From assembly GCF_018607995.1 (NCBI RefSeq), contig NZ_JABBAL010000006.1, positions 1-64,000 on the forward strand: 64,000 nucleotides of DNA, given 5' to 3'. Below, piece after piece: positions 49,680 to 58,860 of this stretch. The notes under the pieces were generated by a model, which had not been told where the DNA came from, searched no databases, and saw only the letters and a list, made by a program, of their open reading frames with translations. A program made the translations under genes and the position numbers. Source of the DNA: Planktotalea sp. Lineage in GTDB: Bacteria > Pseudomonadota > Alphaproteobacteria > Rhodobacterales > Rhodobacteraceae. Numbering within the stretch: the stretch's first letter is position 1; every line of letters starts with the position of its first letter.

Positions 49680-50594
49680 ATGCCATTAACGCGCCGTAGA
49701 TTCATTCAAGGAACAGCCGCTTTGCCTTTGGTGAACAGCATTCCATCGTTGGCAAGTGCCGAACTCAAATTGGGGAACGCCAGCCTTACGACGGTCAGCG
49801 ATGGTAACTTGGTGCTCCCCTCCGGTTTCATTTTCGAACCTATGCCGCAGGATAAACTTGCACCCATAATCACAGAATTTGGCCTTTCGAATGAACGCCT
49901 CACCCCTGATTGCAATTTGGCGCTCTATCAAGATGGCACCAACACGGTTCTCTTTGACGTCGGCTCCGGCCCTGATTTTGCGCCGACTGCGGGCACAATT
50001 GTTGACAGCCTTGATGCAATTGGGTTGAGCCCTGAAGACGTCACACACGTTTTGTTCACCCATGCGCATCCGGATCATATCTGGGGCCTTCTAGATGACT
50101 TCGACGAACCAGTTTTCTATAATACCACCTATATGATGGGACGTGCTGAGTGGGATTATTGGTGGAACCCCGAAACGGTCAACACCATCGGCGACGCACG
50201 AGCGGCCTTTGCAGTTGGCGCCAAACGGCGCATGGAAATGATTGAAGATGCGGTCACGCTGTTTGATGACGGGCAAGAGGTGCTGCCGGGCATCGCCGCG
50301 GTCTCGACCCCCGGTCACACGCCTGGACATATGGCGTTTGAGCTGCGCGCCGGGTCTACCTCCGCGATGGTACTTGGCGATGCGATTGGCAATCATCACG
50401 TCGCGTTCCGCCGCCCAGACTGGCGCAGTGGGTCGGATCAAGACGCGGATCTTGCGATTGCGACCCGAAAAATGTTGCTGGATAGACTCACGTCCGAAGA
50501 TATGGCGTTGGTTGGGTTTCATTTGCCAAACGGCGGATTAGGCCACGCTGAAAAGGGCCGTGATGGCTTTAACTTTGTGGCGAAGGATACGTAA
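49680..50594 (+). CDS. MBL-fold metallo-hydrolase, Tat signal
   Basis: MPLTRRRFIQGTAALPLVNS (Tat motif), FTHAHPDHIWG (HxHxDH), STPGHTPGHM. Confidence 0.85.
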   Translation: MPLTRRRFIQGTAALPLVNSIPSLASAELKLGNASLTTVSDGNLVLPSGFIFEPMPQDKLAPIITEFGLSNERLTPDCNLALYQDGTNTVLFDVGSGPDFAPTAGTIVDSLDAIGLSPEDVTHVLFTHAHPDHIWGLLDDFDEPVFYNTTYMMGRAEWDYWWNPETVNTIGDARAAFAVGAKRRMEMIEDAVTLFDDGQEVLPGIAAVSTPGHTPGHMAFELRAGSTSAMVLGDAIGNHHVAFRRPDWRSGSDQDADLAIATRKMLLDRLTSEDMALVGFHLPNGGLGHAEKGRDGFNFVAKDT

Positions 50595-51545
50595 ATGTGG
50601 AAACTTGCTCCGACACTCGCGCTTACCGTCATTGCGCTGCCCGCCGCAGCCTCCGAGAACATCGCGGATCAATATCCGGCCTCTGCGCTTTATTCAAAAC
50701 CCGTTGAAGTCATCCCACATGTTTGGTCCGCCATCGGCGCGACCGCCCCGCCAACATATGAGAACTCAGGCCACAACAACAACCTTAGTTTTATCGTGAC
50801 AGGCGACGGGGTTGTCGTGATCAATGGCGGCGCCGCTTACGTTCTGGCCAAAGCCTTGCACGATGAAATCAAAGTGATCACAGACCAGCCCGTCAAACTG
50901 GTAATCGATGAAAACGGGCAAGGCCATGCGATGCTTGGCAACTCTTACTGGTCCGAGCAGGGCGTGCCGATCCTTGCCCATGTGGACGCCGCGCATGAGT
51001 TTGAGGAGCGGGGCCATAACATCCTCGAGAATATGAAACGCTATAACCGTGATAAGGCGAAAGACACATTTATCGCGCTTCCGACTGAAACGTTTGAAGA
51101 TCCACGTGTTATCGAAATGGGTGATTTCACCATTGAAGTCATGCACCTAGGGCCATCGCATGGGCCGGGAGACACGCAGGTTTGGCTGCCAAAGCAAAGC
51201 CTCGTGATCGCTGGCGATATGGCCTTTCACGAGCGCATGTTGCCGATCTTTGAGGATACTATCGTCTATGATTGGATCGAAACTTGGGAGACTGGTTTTG
51301 AGAAGCTTGGCGCAACCTACGTGATCCCCGGTCATGGTCACCCGACAAATATGGATCAAGTACGGCGTTATACGCGCGACTATCTAGTACATCTTCGCAC
51401 TGTCGTTGGCGCACATTTAGAGAATGGAGGCGATCTGGCAGAGGCCTATTATGTCGATCAAAGCGCTTACACCAACCTCGATACGTTTGAAGAGCTAGCA
51501 ACCCGCAATGCAGGTCGCGTGTATGAACAGATGGAGTTTGAGTAG
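50595..51545 (+). CDS. MBL-fold metallo-hydrolase family protein (SoxH-related), altered metal motif
   Basis: Signal peptide; HNNNLSFIVTGDGVVVINGG, VKLVIDENGQGHAMLGNSYW, VIAGDMAFHERMLP, VIPGHGHPTNM. Confidence 0.78.
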   Translation: MWKLAPTLALTVIALPAAASENIADQYPASALYSKPVEVIPHVWSAIGATAPPTYENSGHNNNLSFIVTGDGVVVINGGAAYVLAKALHDEIKVITDQPVKLVIDENGQGHAMLGNSYWSEQGVPILAHVDAAHEFEERGHNILENMKRYNRDKAKDTFIALPTETFEDPRVIEMGDFTIEVMHLGPSHGPGDTQVWLPKQSLVIAGDMAFHERMLPIFEDTIVYDWIETWETGFEKLGATYVIPGHGHPTNMDQVRRYTRDYLVHLRTVVGAHLENGGDLAEAYYVDQSAYTNLDTFEELATRNAGRVYEQMEFE

Positions 51546-51548
51546 CAC

Positions 51549-52592
51549 TTACGCAGTAACCGCAGATCTGCGTGGGTTCAAAAGCGCCTGCGCGGCCAGT
51601 GCACCTGAGATGATCGCAGCGAGTGCAAGAAGTGCCGCGATGCTCAATGTCGCACCACCAGACAGGCCCGCACCGATAGTGCAGCCCCCGGCCAACACGC
51701 CACCGACCCCCATCAAAGAACCACCAAGCGTGTAGCGCAAGGTTTGTTGTGGGGTCTCAAAGCTCTGTAGCTGCACCTCTTTGCGCACAAACGCGCTCAG
51801 AAAACTTCCAAGTATCACACCACCCAGCAAACCCGTGCCAAAGCCCGCAGGGATCGCCGTGGATGCGATGGTCCAGAACAAGGTGTCTGCCCAAGGCAAA
51901 GTGAAGGCTGCGGATTGAACGGGCAGTGGATCGAACTCATCCATCAACAAGACGGATGTGCCTGCCCAGCCGACGACAGCGACCAGGCCGATCACGGCCC
52001 CGAGCGTCACGTGCGTAACTGACGTGTGCGAACGACGCGCAAGAACGATGGCGGAGAGTAACAACACCAGAGCGATAGCCGGCGCCGCACCCGGAAGTGC
52101 GGCCAAGGAAGCGATGCCAAAGTCCTGCTGGACTGATCCAAGTGCGACACGAACAGGGGCCAAAACGCCTTTGATGGTTGCGTGAGCGACAACGGCAAAA
52201 ACAAGAATAACTGTGAATGCACGCAAATTGCCTGTCGCCGACAGAACTGTCAGGCGGGACATGCAGCCACGCGTCAAAACCATGCCGATGCCAAAGGCCA
52301 AGCCACCGACGATGATTGCAAGAACAGGTACAGATGTGGCGAGCAAGCGATGATCGTCCAGTGCGGCCCAGCCAAAGTTTTGCGCAATCGCGAAGGCCCC
52401 AATGGCAGTTGCGAGCGCTATCAACCAAACAGAAGCGGCCGATCTATCGTTGCTCTCATCCCCAGCAACCGCACGGCGTAGACAGAATTTTGAGATTTGT
52501 GCTGCAATGCCGAAGATTAGTCCTAGGATCAGTCCGAAGACAACATGAACTGTCTGAATTGGAAGTTCGAATGGTAGATTTTCCAAAAGCAT
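51549..52592 (-). CDS. YeeE/YedE family (sulfur) transporter, SoxT-like
   Basis: Multi-TM, GLAFGIGMVLTRGCMSRLTVLSATGNLRA, LMGVGGVLAGGCTIGAGLSG. Confidence 0.85.
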   Translation of the reverse strand: MLLENLPFELPIQTVHVVFGLILGLIFGIAAQISKFCLRRAVAGDESNDRSAASVWLIALATAIGAFAIAQNFGWAALDDHRLLATSVPVLAIIVGGLAFGIGMVLTRGCMSRLTVLSATGNLRAFTVILVFAVVAHATIKGVLAPVRVALGSVQQDFGIASLAALPGAAPAIALVLLLSAIVLARRSHTSVTHVTLGAVIGLVAVVGWAGTSVLLMDEFDPLPVQSAAFTLPWADTLFWTIASTAIPAGFGTGLLGGVILGSFLSAFVRKEVQLQSFETPQQTLRYTLGGSLMGVGGVLAGGCTIGAGLSGGATLSIAALLALAAIISGALAAQALLNPRRSAVTA

Positions 52593-52841
52593 AATTCACC
52601 TCGTCAGCTTCGCGCGTCCAAAGTTAATAGTTGCTACTTTAGAGAAAGAAAGCGCGTCCAAGAGAATGAAATGCCTGAATGGTGCGGTGGGTGAGAACAA
52701 CATTCTCGTTCGAGACGAAAGAACCGTCGTGGGTTCCATACGATCCAACATCAACGCGATTTCAGCCCTAATTTGGACATTCCAAATTTTTAGAACTTTT
52801 GGTCGTTATTGCACAAGTGTGAATGCCAGTACGTAGGAGTT

Positions 52842-52869
52842 GGTTCGACCCACCTTAGCAGGTCGAACC
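52842..52869 (-). terminator. Hairpin at 3' end of sox operon
   Basis: GGTTCGACC-CACCTTAGCA-GGTCGAACC, 9-bp perfect stem just downstream of the soxF stop. Confidence 0.55.
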
Positions 52870-52878
52870 ATCAGCTAG

Positions 52879-54144
52879 TTAGCCAAACATGTCAGCCGTG
52901 ATGCCGGCATACCAGCCCTCGGATTCTTCGTAGGTCGCTTTGCGCAACTCCGCGCTTTCGCCTGTGGCAGAGATGAAGCCGTCCACTTTCGCGATCTTCT
53001 CATCCGTCGCCTCATACGTCGCGCCGACTTTAACACCGTTATCCGTGTCGATCAGGGACCAGCATGTGTTGGAGAACTTCGCAGGGTACACTTTGGAACC
53101 CGTCAGAGCACCGCGCACAGCGTTTGCACACACTTTTGCTTGGCTGTTGGCAGAGAAGCCAGACTTCGGCATATCGCCCTGCTGGGAAGAGTCACCAAGG
53201 ACGTAAACGTCAGGATCTGCCTTCGTGGACATGTCAATCGCATTGACAGGTGCCCAGCTGCCATCTGTGACGCCTGCAAGTTCTGCAATGCGACCCGCTT
53301 TCATTGCTGGAATGACGTTGCACACATCAACATTGGTCACTTCACCATCAATCGTCACCGTCATTTCATTCGGATCAACAGAAACACTGTCACCGCCGAA
53401 ATCAGAACCGATCCAATCTACCATACCTTCGTAGTTGTCGGCCCAACCCTCTTGGAAGAGCGCCATTTTGGAGAACTTCGGCTTGGGGTCCGCAACGATG
53501 ATCTTCGCAGTCGGATTGTTGTTCTTCAGGAAGTGCGCAACCATCGACACACGTTCATATGGACCAGGAGGGCAACGATATGGATTTGGCGGAGCAACCA
53601 TTGCGAATGTACCGCCTTCGGGCATGGCCATCAGCTGCGCTTTCAAAAGTTCAGACTGTGAACCCGCTTTGTAGGCATGCGGCATCGCATTCTGAGAGCT
53701 AACATCCCAGCCTTCAACCGCGCCTTCAACAAAATCGATGCCTGGGCTCAGGATCAGTTTGTCATATGCTATCGTCGCACCGCCTGCCAAGGACACGGTC
53801 TTTGCATCACGGTCGACACCTATTGCCCAATCATGCACTACATTCACGCCACCAGATGCCAGCGTGCCATAAGAATGGCCAATGTCTTCGATCTCTTTGA
53901 ACCCACCAAGATAGAGGTTCGAGAAGAAGCAGGTGTAATACATGCGCGATGGCTCGATCAGCGTGACGTCAATCGCACTTTTGCTGTCTTTTGCAATGTA
54001 GCGCGCGGCAGTTGCACCGCCTGCACCACCCCCAACCACAACAACCCGTGGCTTGCCGTGACCATCCGCTTTCACCATCGGTGCTGCAAGACCAGCGGCC
54101 GCGGCGGCGGAGCTTCCTAGAAAGTGTCTTCTGTTAATCGTCAT
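52879..54144 (-). CDS. soxF: Flavocytochrome c sulfide dehydrogenase-type flavoprotein
   Basis: Tat signal MTINRRHFLGSSAAAAAGLAAPMVKA; RVVVVGGGAGGATAARYI; FCSD-type C-terminus; sox locus. Confidence 0.92.
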   Translation of the reverse strand: MTINRRHFLGSSAAAAAGLAAPMVKADGHGKPRVVVVGGGAGGATAARYIAKDSKSAIDVTLIEPSRMYYTCFFSNLYLGGFKEIEDIGHSYGTLASGGVNVVHDWAIGVDRDAKTVSLAGGATIAYDKLILSPGIDFVEGAVEGWDVSSQNAMPHAYKAGSQSELLKAQLMAMPEGGTFAMVAPPNPYRCPPGPYERVSMVAHFLKNNNPTAKIIVADPKPKFSKMALFQEGWADNYEGMVDWIGSDFGGDSVSVDPNEMTVTIDGEVTNVDVCNVIPAMKAGRIAELAGVTDGSWAPVNAIDMSTKADPDVYVLGDSSQQGDMPKSGFSANSQAKVCANAVRGALTGSKVYPAKFSNTCWSLIDTDNGVKVGATYEATDEKIAKVDGFISATGESAELRKATYEESEGWYAGITADMFG

Positions 54145-54164
54145 TTTACTCTCCCTAATTCGCC

Positions 54165-54461
54165 TTAGTTTTCTAAGGTCTTAAAATACGCAGCCAAGGC
54201 CGCAATCTCTTCATCGCTCATTCGATTGGCGATAATCTGCATCACTTCATTGTCGCGATGCTTTGTTTTGTAAGCGTGCAGCGCCGTAACGAACGGTTCT
54301 GTTTCCCAACCCGTAATGCTGGGGATCCCGTTGGCACTGCCATCCGCTTGGTGGCACGTTGTGCATTCAGAGGCGAGGTATTCACCATACTCTAAATCAC
54401 CTTCAAGCGCGAGGATTTCAGCGGATACACTGAACTCCTCTGGCTGGCTGCCAGGCACCAC
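54165..54461 (-). CDS. soxE: Monoheme c-type cytochrome, SoxE position
   Basis: ECTTCHQADGSANGIPSI (CxxCH), ANRMSDEEIAALAAYF; no signal peptide in the ORF; frame opens after TGA 54492-54494 inside soxD; GTG start only. Confidence 0.75.
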   Translation of the reverse strand: MVPGSQPEEFSVSAEILALEGDLEYGEYLASECTTCHQADGSANGIPSITGWETEPFVTALHAYKTKHRDNEVMQIIANRMSDEEIAALAAYFKTLEN

Positions 54462-54471
54462 CGCCGCCTGT

Positions 54472-55791
54472 TCAGTCCCCGAGAAAGCTATTCAGATACG
54501 CGATAATCGCAACCTGATCTCCTTCCTTCTTGAGGCCCGAGAAAGACATTTTCGTCCCCTTCATGTATGACTTCGGCTTGGCGAGAAATTCTGTGAGCGA
54601 TGCCTCGTCCCAAATGCGACCTTCATCGTAGGCTGCTTTAAAGACGTTGGAGTATTTGAACCCGTCAACAGAACCCATTGTCCGCCCCAAAAGCGCGTTC
54701 AACTGTGGTCCAGACTTGTTCTTGGCCCCATCCCCAACAGCGTGGCAGGCTTTGCACTTCTTAAAGACCTTTTCGCCTGCTTTGATCAACGCAGCCCCTT
54801 CATCAGCGGGTTCTTCCACCGCTGCGGCAGCCACTTCGACGGTCTCTTCCACCTTCGCTTCCGCTTCTGGAATGAAGGACGCGCCCGCAGATGTGAAGCT
54901 TGGCAACCCTTCAACCGTGGCGTTGTTCATCACAGATTCAGAACCGCCATCTTCCGGCGTGTTCACCAAAAAGACAGAGCGCATGGTGACCGTGACTTCA
55001 TCCTTACAGTTGCTCATGCAAGGCTCCGCGCTCCACGCGGCATACTCGGCCTTTGGTCGATCATCGATGATGAAGCCGTTTTTGTTAGGCATCTCGAACG
55101 CGCCAAGGTTTACGTGGGTCAGCTCAAACTCATCATCGATCAGATCGTTCGAATAAAGGATGTAGGCGACAATCGCGTAGGTCTCATCAGGTGTTAGCGT
55201 TCCTGCCTCGCCAAAGGGCATAGAGCGGTAAACATAATCATACACTGTTGAGAGATGCGGCCAGTAAGAGCCAACAGTTTTCACAGGATCCTCATCCGCG
55301 AGTGTGTCGAACCCACCTGCCAAAACAGGCCAGTTATCAACACCTTCCGCGAAATCACCGTGGCAGGCTGCGCATTTGTCTGCAAACAGCTCTTCCCCAT
55401 CAAACGCGTTACCCGTACCCGCGGGCAAACCACGACCATCGGGCAGAACATCAACGTCCCACGCGGCAATCTCTTCAACCAAAGCTTCGCGGCCTAGGCC
55501 CATTGCCCCGTCATGCATAGGCGCAGGAGCGGTCAAAGACACCGTCGCAGGGCGCGCTTCAAGTTCTGCGATTTTGGCTTTTGCTGTGTCTTGCACCAAA
55601 GCGATCTGCGATTTCAGATCAGTGTTGGCTTCTTCTTGGCTGACCAAACGCGCTTCTGCCGCTTGCGCTTGTGCGCGTGCAATGTCCGCTTCGTCTGCTT
55701 TGTAGCTGCGTGTCATCGTGCCGTAAGCGCCGCCGAGGACGATGCCTGTTACGCCAAGTGCCGGGAGGAGGATATTAGGAGACTTCGACAT
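54472..55791 (-). CDS. soxD: Sulfur dehydrogenase diheme cytochrome c subunit
   Basis: LGREALVEEIAAWDVDVLPDGRGLPAGTG...CAACHGDF; second heme CKACHAVGDGAKNKSGPQLNALLGR. Confidence 0.92.
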   Translation of the reverse strand: MSKSPNILLPALGVTGIVLGGAYGTMTRSYKADEADIARAQAQAAEARLVSQEEANTDLKSQIALVQDTAKAKIAELEARPATVSLTAPAPMHDGAMGLGREALVEEIAAWDVDVLPDGRGLPAGTGNAFDGEELFADKCAACHGDFAEGVDNWPVLAGGFDTLADEDPVKTVGSYWPHLSTVYDYVYRSMPFGEAGTLTPDETYAIVAYILYSNDLIDDEFELTHVNLGAFEMPNKNGFIIDDRPKAEYAAWSAEPCMSNCKDEVTVTMRSVFLVNTPEDGGSESVMNNATVEGLPSFTSAGASFIPEAEAKVEETVEVAAAAVEEPADEGAALIKAGEKVFKKCKACHAVGDGAKNKSGPQLNALLGRTMGSVDGFKYSNVFKAAYDEGRIWDEASLTEFLAKPKSYMKGTKMSFSGLKKEGDQVAIIAYLNSFLGD

Positions 55792-57046
55792 TCTCAGCGA
55801 TCCCTTCTGCGTTCACGTACCAAGTTTGGATACAATTGTTGTGATAAACGGAATTTTCGCCACGCGCGTCGCGCAGCTGTTCTTTGGTGGGTTGCACGTA
55901 GCCTGTTTCATCCATCGCACGCGCTTGCAGCAGCATCGGTGCACCGTCCCAATCCACGTCCAAATAGAAACGCGTCAGCGCTTTGGTGTCGCCTTGTTTG
56001 CCAAGACGTGCCGGTTCCCACGTAATGCCCCCATCGCGGGACACATCCACGCGGGTGATTTGACCGTGACCGGACCACGCAAGGCCAGAGATAACCAAAG
56101 GCCCTTTGCCATGTTCAATAGGCATTTGCGGACTGGGCGAGGTGATCACGGATTTAGCATCCATTACCCATGTCCATTTGCGCGCGGTGCCATCTTCCAT
56201 AACGTCGGTATATTTTGACGTCTCTTCGCGGCTTTCCGTGGCCGCGTCAGACACTTCAATACGGCGGATCCATTTGACCCACATGTTGCCTTCCCAACCC
56301 GGGACCACAAGGCGCACAGGGTAGCCGTGCTCCATTCGCAGTGCTTCGCCGTTGGCTTTGAACGCGACAAGCACATCATCGAGCGCCTTTTCCATCGGGA
56401 TAGAACGCCCGTTCGAGGAAGCGTCAGCCCCCTCCACATAGACCCACTTGTCCTTCAGATCACCAGCCGCGCCAAGACCTGCTTCATTGAGCAGTGCGCG
56501 CAGTGGAACGCCCGTGTATTCCATGTTGTGGATCATACCGTGGGTGAACTGCACGCCATTAAGCTGCGCACCGGCCCATTCCATCCCCGTGTTCGCCGCA
56601 CATTCGCAGAAATACACATGGTTCTCACGCGGGAAACGCTCCAGATCGGCGTAAGTAAACACCAGCGGCTTGTCGACCAGGCCATTGATCATCAGACGAT
56701 AATCGTCTTTCTTCATCTCAATCGCGCCAGAATGGTGACGTTCAAACGCGCAACCTTGTGGCGTGATCGTGCCCTCAAGCGCGTGGATCGGGGTGAAGTT
56801 AATCGAAGAGATTGGCGAAGCCGTCAACCACTCCACATTGCGGCGCACCACGTGGGATTCATATTCAATCGGCAAGCCGTAGGGTGTTTCGTCCACGCCC
56901 ACGCCTGTGATCGACGCCCAGTCTTGCACGTCTGTGATCAGCGGATCAGCGGTTTGCGCGCTCGCGGCCCCTGCAATGCTGCCAGCCGCAGCCGCAGCAC
57001 TGCCGCGCAAAAACGCGCGACGTGAGGGTTTATGCATCTCGTCCAT
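55775..57046 (-). CDS. soxC: Sulfite dehydrogenase/molybdopterin subunit
   Basis: Tat-like RRAFLRGSAAAAAGS; YFCECAANTGMEWAGAQL; VVPGWEGNMWVKWIRRIEV. Confidence 0.94.
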   Translation of the reverse strand: MDEMHKPSRRAFLRGSAAAAAGSIAGAASAQTADPLITDVQDWASITGVGVDETPYGLPIEYESHVVRRNVEWLTASPISSINFTPIHALEGTITPQGCAFERHHSGAIEMKKDDYRLMINGLVDKPLVFTYADLERFPRENHVYFCECAANTGMEWAGAQLNGVQFTHGMIHNMEYTGVPLRALLNEAGLGAAGDLKDKWVYVEGADASSNGRSIPMEKALDDVLVAFKANGEALRMEHGYPVRLVVPGWEGNMWVKWIRRIEVSDAATESREETSKYTDVMEDGTARKWTWVMDAKSVITSPSPQMPIEHGKGPLVISGLAWSGHGQITRVDVSRDGGITWEPARLGKQGDTKALTRFYLDVDWDGAPMLLQARAMDETGYVQPTKEQLRDARGENSVYHNNCIQTWYVNAEGIAENVEVS

Positions 57047-57071
57047 GTCTCAAACTCTCTTTCGTGTTTCG

Positions 57072-58769
57072 TTAAACGCCGACAACTTCGACGCTGTTGT
57101 TGTCCTCCACCGTGACCGTCCCAAGCTTGGCGATATGGCTTTCCACCACGTCCCAAATTTGCGGCCCTTCGGTGCCTTCATTCACAGAGGCCCAACCAGC
57201 GACGACATATGCACGTGCAGGATCAATCTGTTCGCCCGTGCTCAAAAGCGTCATGTTGGAGATGCGCTGCCCTTGTGGTTTGGACACATCGATGGTGTAG
57301 CCAAGGCCACCCGTGCGCACCATGTCGCCGCCCTGTTGGTAATAGGGATCAGGGTTGAAGATGTTGTCGGCCACGTCTTCAAGCACCACTTGTAGGAATT
57401 CACCGGTCATTTCAGTGCGATACGCTTCACCGTAGCTCATCGAGGTGACGCCAAAGATATCCTCGCGTGTGATGTCCTGCCCAGGCACCATAGAAGGACC
57501 CCAACGCACACCGGGGCTGAGCGCGATTTCTGCGTCACGCTCTGACAGCAACGCGTCGCAAATCACATCATCCCACGTGCCGTTGAAATTACCACGGCGA
57601 TACAAAAGACTGTCGGTCTGCCCGATCACTTCAGACATTTCCGCCTCATAAGGTGCGCGCTGCTCATCAATGAGTGCGGCAACCTCAGCATCGGGTTCGA
57701 TCACATCAGAGAATATCGGGATCAATTTGGTACGATACCCCATCATCTTACCATCGCGGATATCGAGATCAACGCGGCTCACGAATTTACCGTTCGAACC
57801 GGAGGGCAGAATGATCGTGCTACCCACAACAGCAGGTTCAGGCAAAGCATCATGTGTGTGCCCAGAGAGGATCACGTCGATGCCTGGCACAACGCTCGCC
57901 ATCTTCTTATCCACGTCAAAGCCATTATGGCTGAGCACAACAACGCATTCCGCACCCGCTGCACGGACTTCTTGCACCATCGCGTTCATGTTTTCGTCGC
58001 GAATACCAAAGGAATACTCTGGGAACATCCAACCGGGGTTGGCGATCGGCATGTAGGGGAAGGCTTGGCCGATGACAGCGATCTTGGTGCCGCCGCGCTC
58101 GAACATCTTGTAGGGCGGGAATAGCTCGGTCGGCTCGTCCCATTCTACATCAAAGATGTTCTGACCTAGCGCTGCGAAGGGCAAATCCTCGACAATCTCT
58201 TGCACGCGCTCGCTACCAAGCGTGAATTCCCAGTGGAATGTCATCGCCTCAGGCTTCAGCGCGTTCATTACGTTGACCATGTCCTGACCTTGAGTCTTGT
58301 GACACGTGTACGAACCATGCCACGTGTCACCGCCATCGAGCAGGATTGCGTCAGGGCGATCCGCGCGGATTGCTTTGATCACGGTCGCCACGCGATCCAA
58401 CCCACCAACACGGCCATAAGCCTGCGCAAGCGACGAAAAATCGCCAGAACTCAATGCATAATGGCTCGGAGAGCCGTCAGCGATGCCATAGGCTTTGCGG
58501 AAATCCGCGCCCGTGATGTGGGGAACAACGCCTTTGTTCTCGCCCACTCCGATGTTGATCGATGGCTCGCGAAAATGGATTGGCTTTAACTGACCATGAA
58601 TGTCAGTGATGTGGATCAGGGAGACGTTGCCGAAGGTATCGAACTCAAGCAGTTGATCTTGGCTGAGGGCTTGCTGCGCGCCAAGGCGTGCCCAATTGCC
58701 GAAGCCAGAGGCACCAACAAGCGCTGACGCTGCCATACTCACCTGTAGAAAGTCGCGACGATTGATCAT
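57072..58769 (-). CDS. soxB: Thiosulfohydrolase
   Basis: LIHITDIHGQLKPIHFREPSINIGVG, LLDGGDTWHGSYTCHKTQGQDMVNVMNAL, GHTHDALPEP. Confidence 0.95.
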   Translation of the reverse strand: MINRRDFLQVSMAASALVGASGFGNWARLGAQQALSQDQLLEFDTFGNVSLIHITDIHGQLKPIHFREPSINIGVGENKGVVPHITGADFRKAYGIADGSPSHYALSSGDFSSLAQAYGRVGGLDRVATVIKAIRADRPDAILLDGGDTWHGSYTCHKTQGQDMVNVMNALKPEAMTFHWEFTLGSERVQEIVEDLPFAALGQNIFDVEWDEPTELFPPYKMFERGGTKIAVIGQAFPYMPIANPGWMFPEYSFGIRDENMNAMVQEVRAAGAECVVVLSHNGFDVDKKMASVVPGIDVILSGHTHDALPEPAVVGSTIILPSGSNGKFVSRVDLDIRDGKMMGYRTKLIPIFSDVIEPDAEVAALIDEQRAPYEAEMSEVIGQTDSLLYRRGNFNGTWDDVICDALLSERDAEIALSPGVRWGPSMVPGQDITREDIFGVTSMSYGEAYRTEMTGEFLQVVLEDVADNIFNPDPYYQQGGDMVRTGGLGYTIDVSKPQGQRISNMTLLSTGEQIDPARAYVVAGWASVNEGTEGPQIWDVVESHIAKLGTVTVEDNNSVEVVGV

Positions 58770-58824
58770 GGGTTAACCGATCCTTAATACATATGCGCAT
58801 AATTGAATGCGATTTAGAGAAGAA

Positions 58825-58851
58825 AACCCCACGCCAATTAGGCGCAGGGTT
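58825..58851 (-). terminator. soxA-soxB intercistronic hairpin (attenuator-like)
   Basis: Minus strand AACCCTGCGCC-TAATT-GGCGTGGGGTT followed by TTCTTCTC. Confidence 0.55.
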
Positions 58852-58860
58852 CATCAATGT

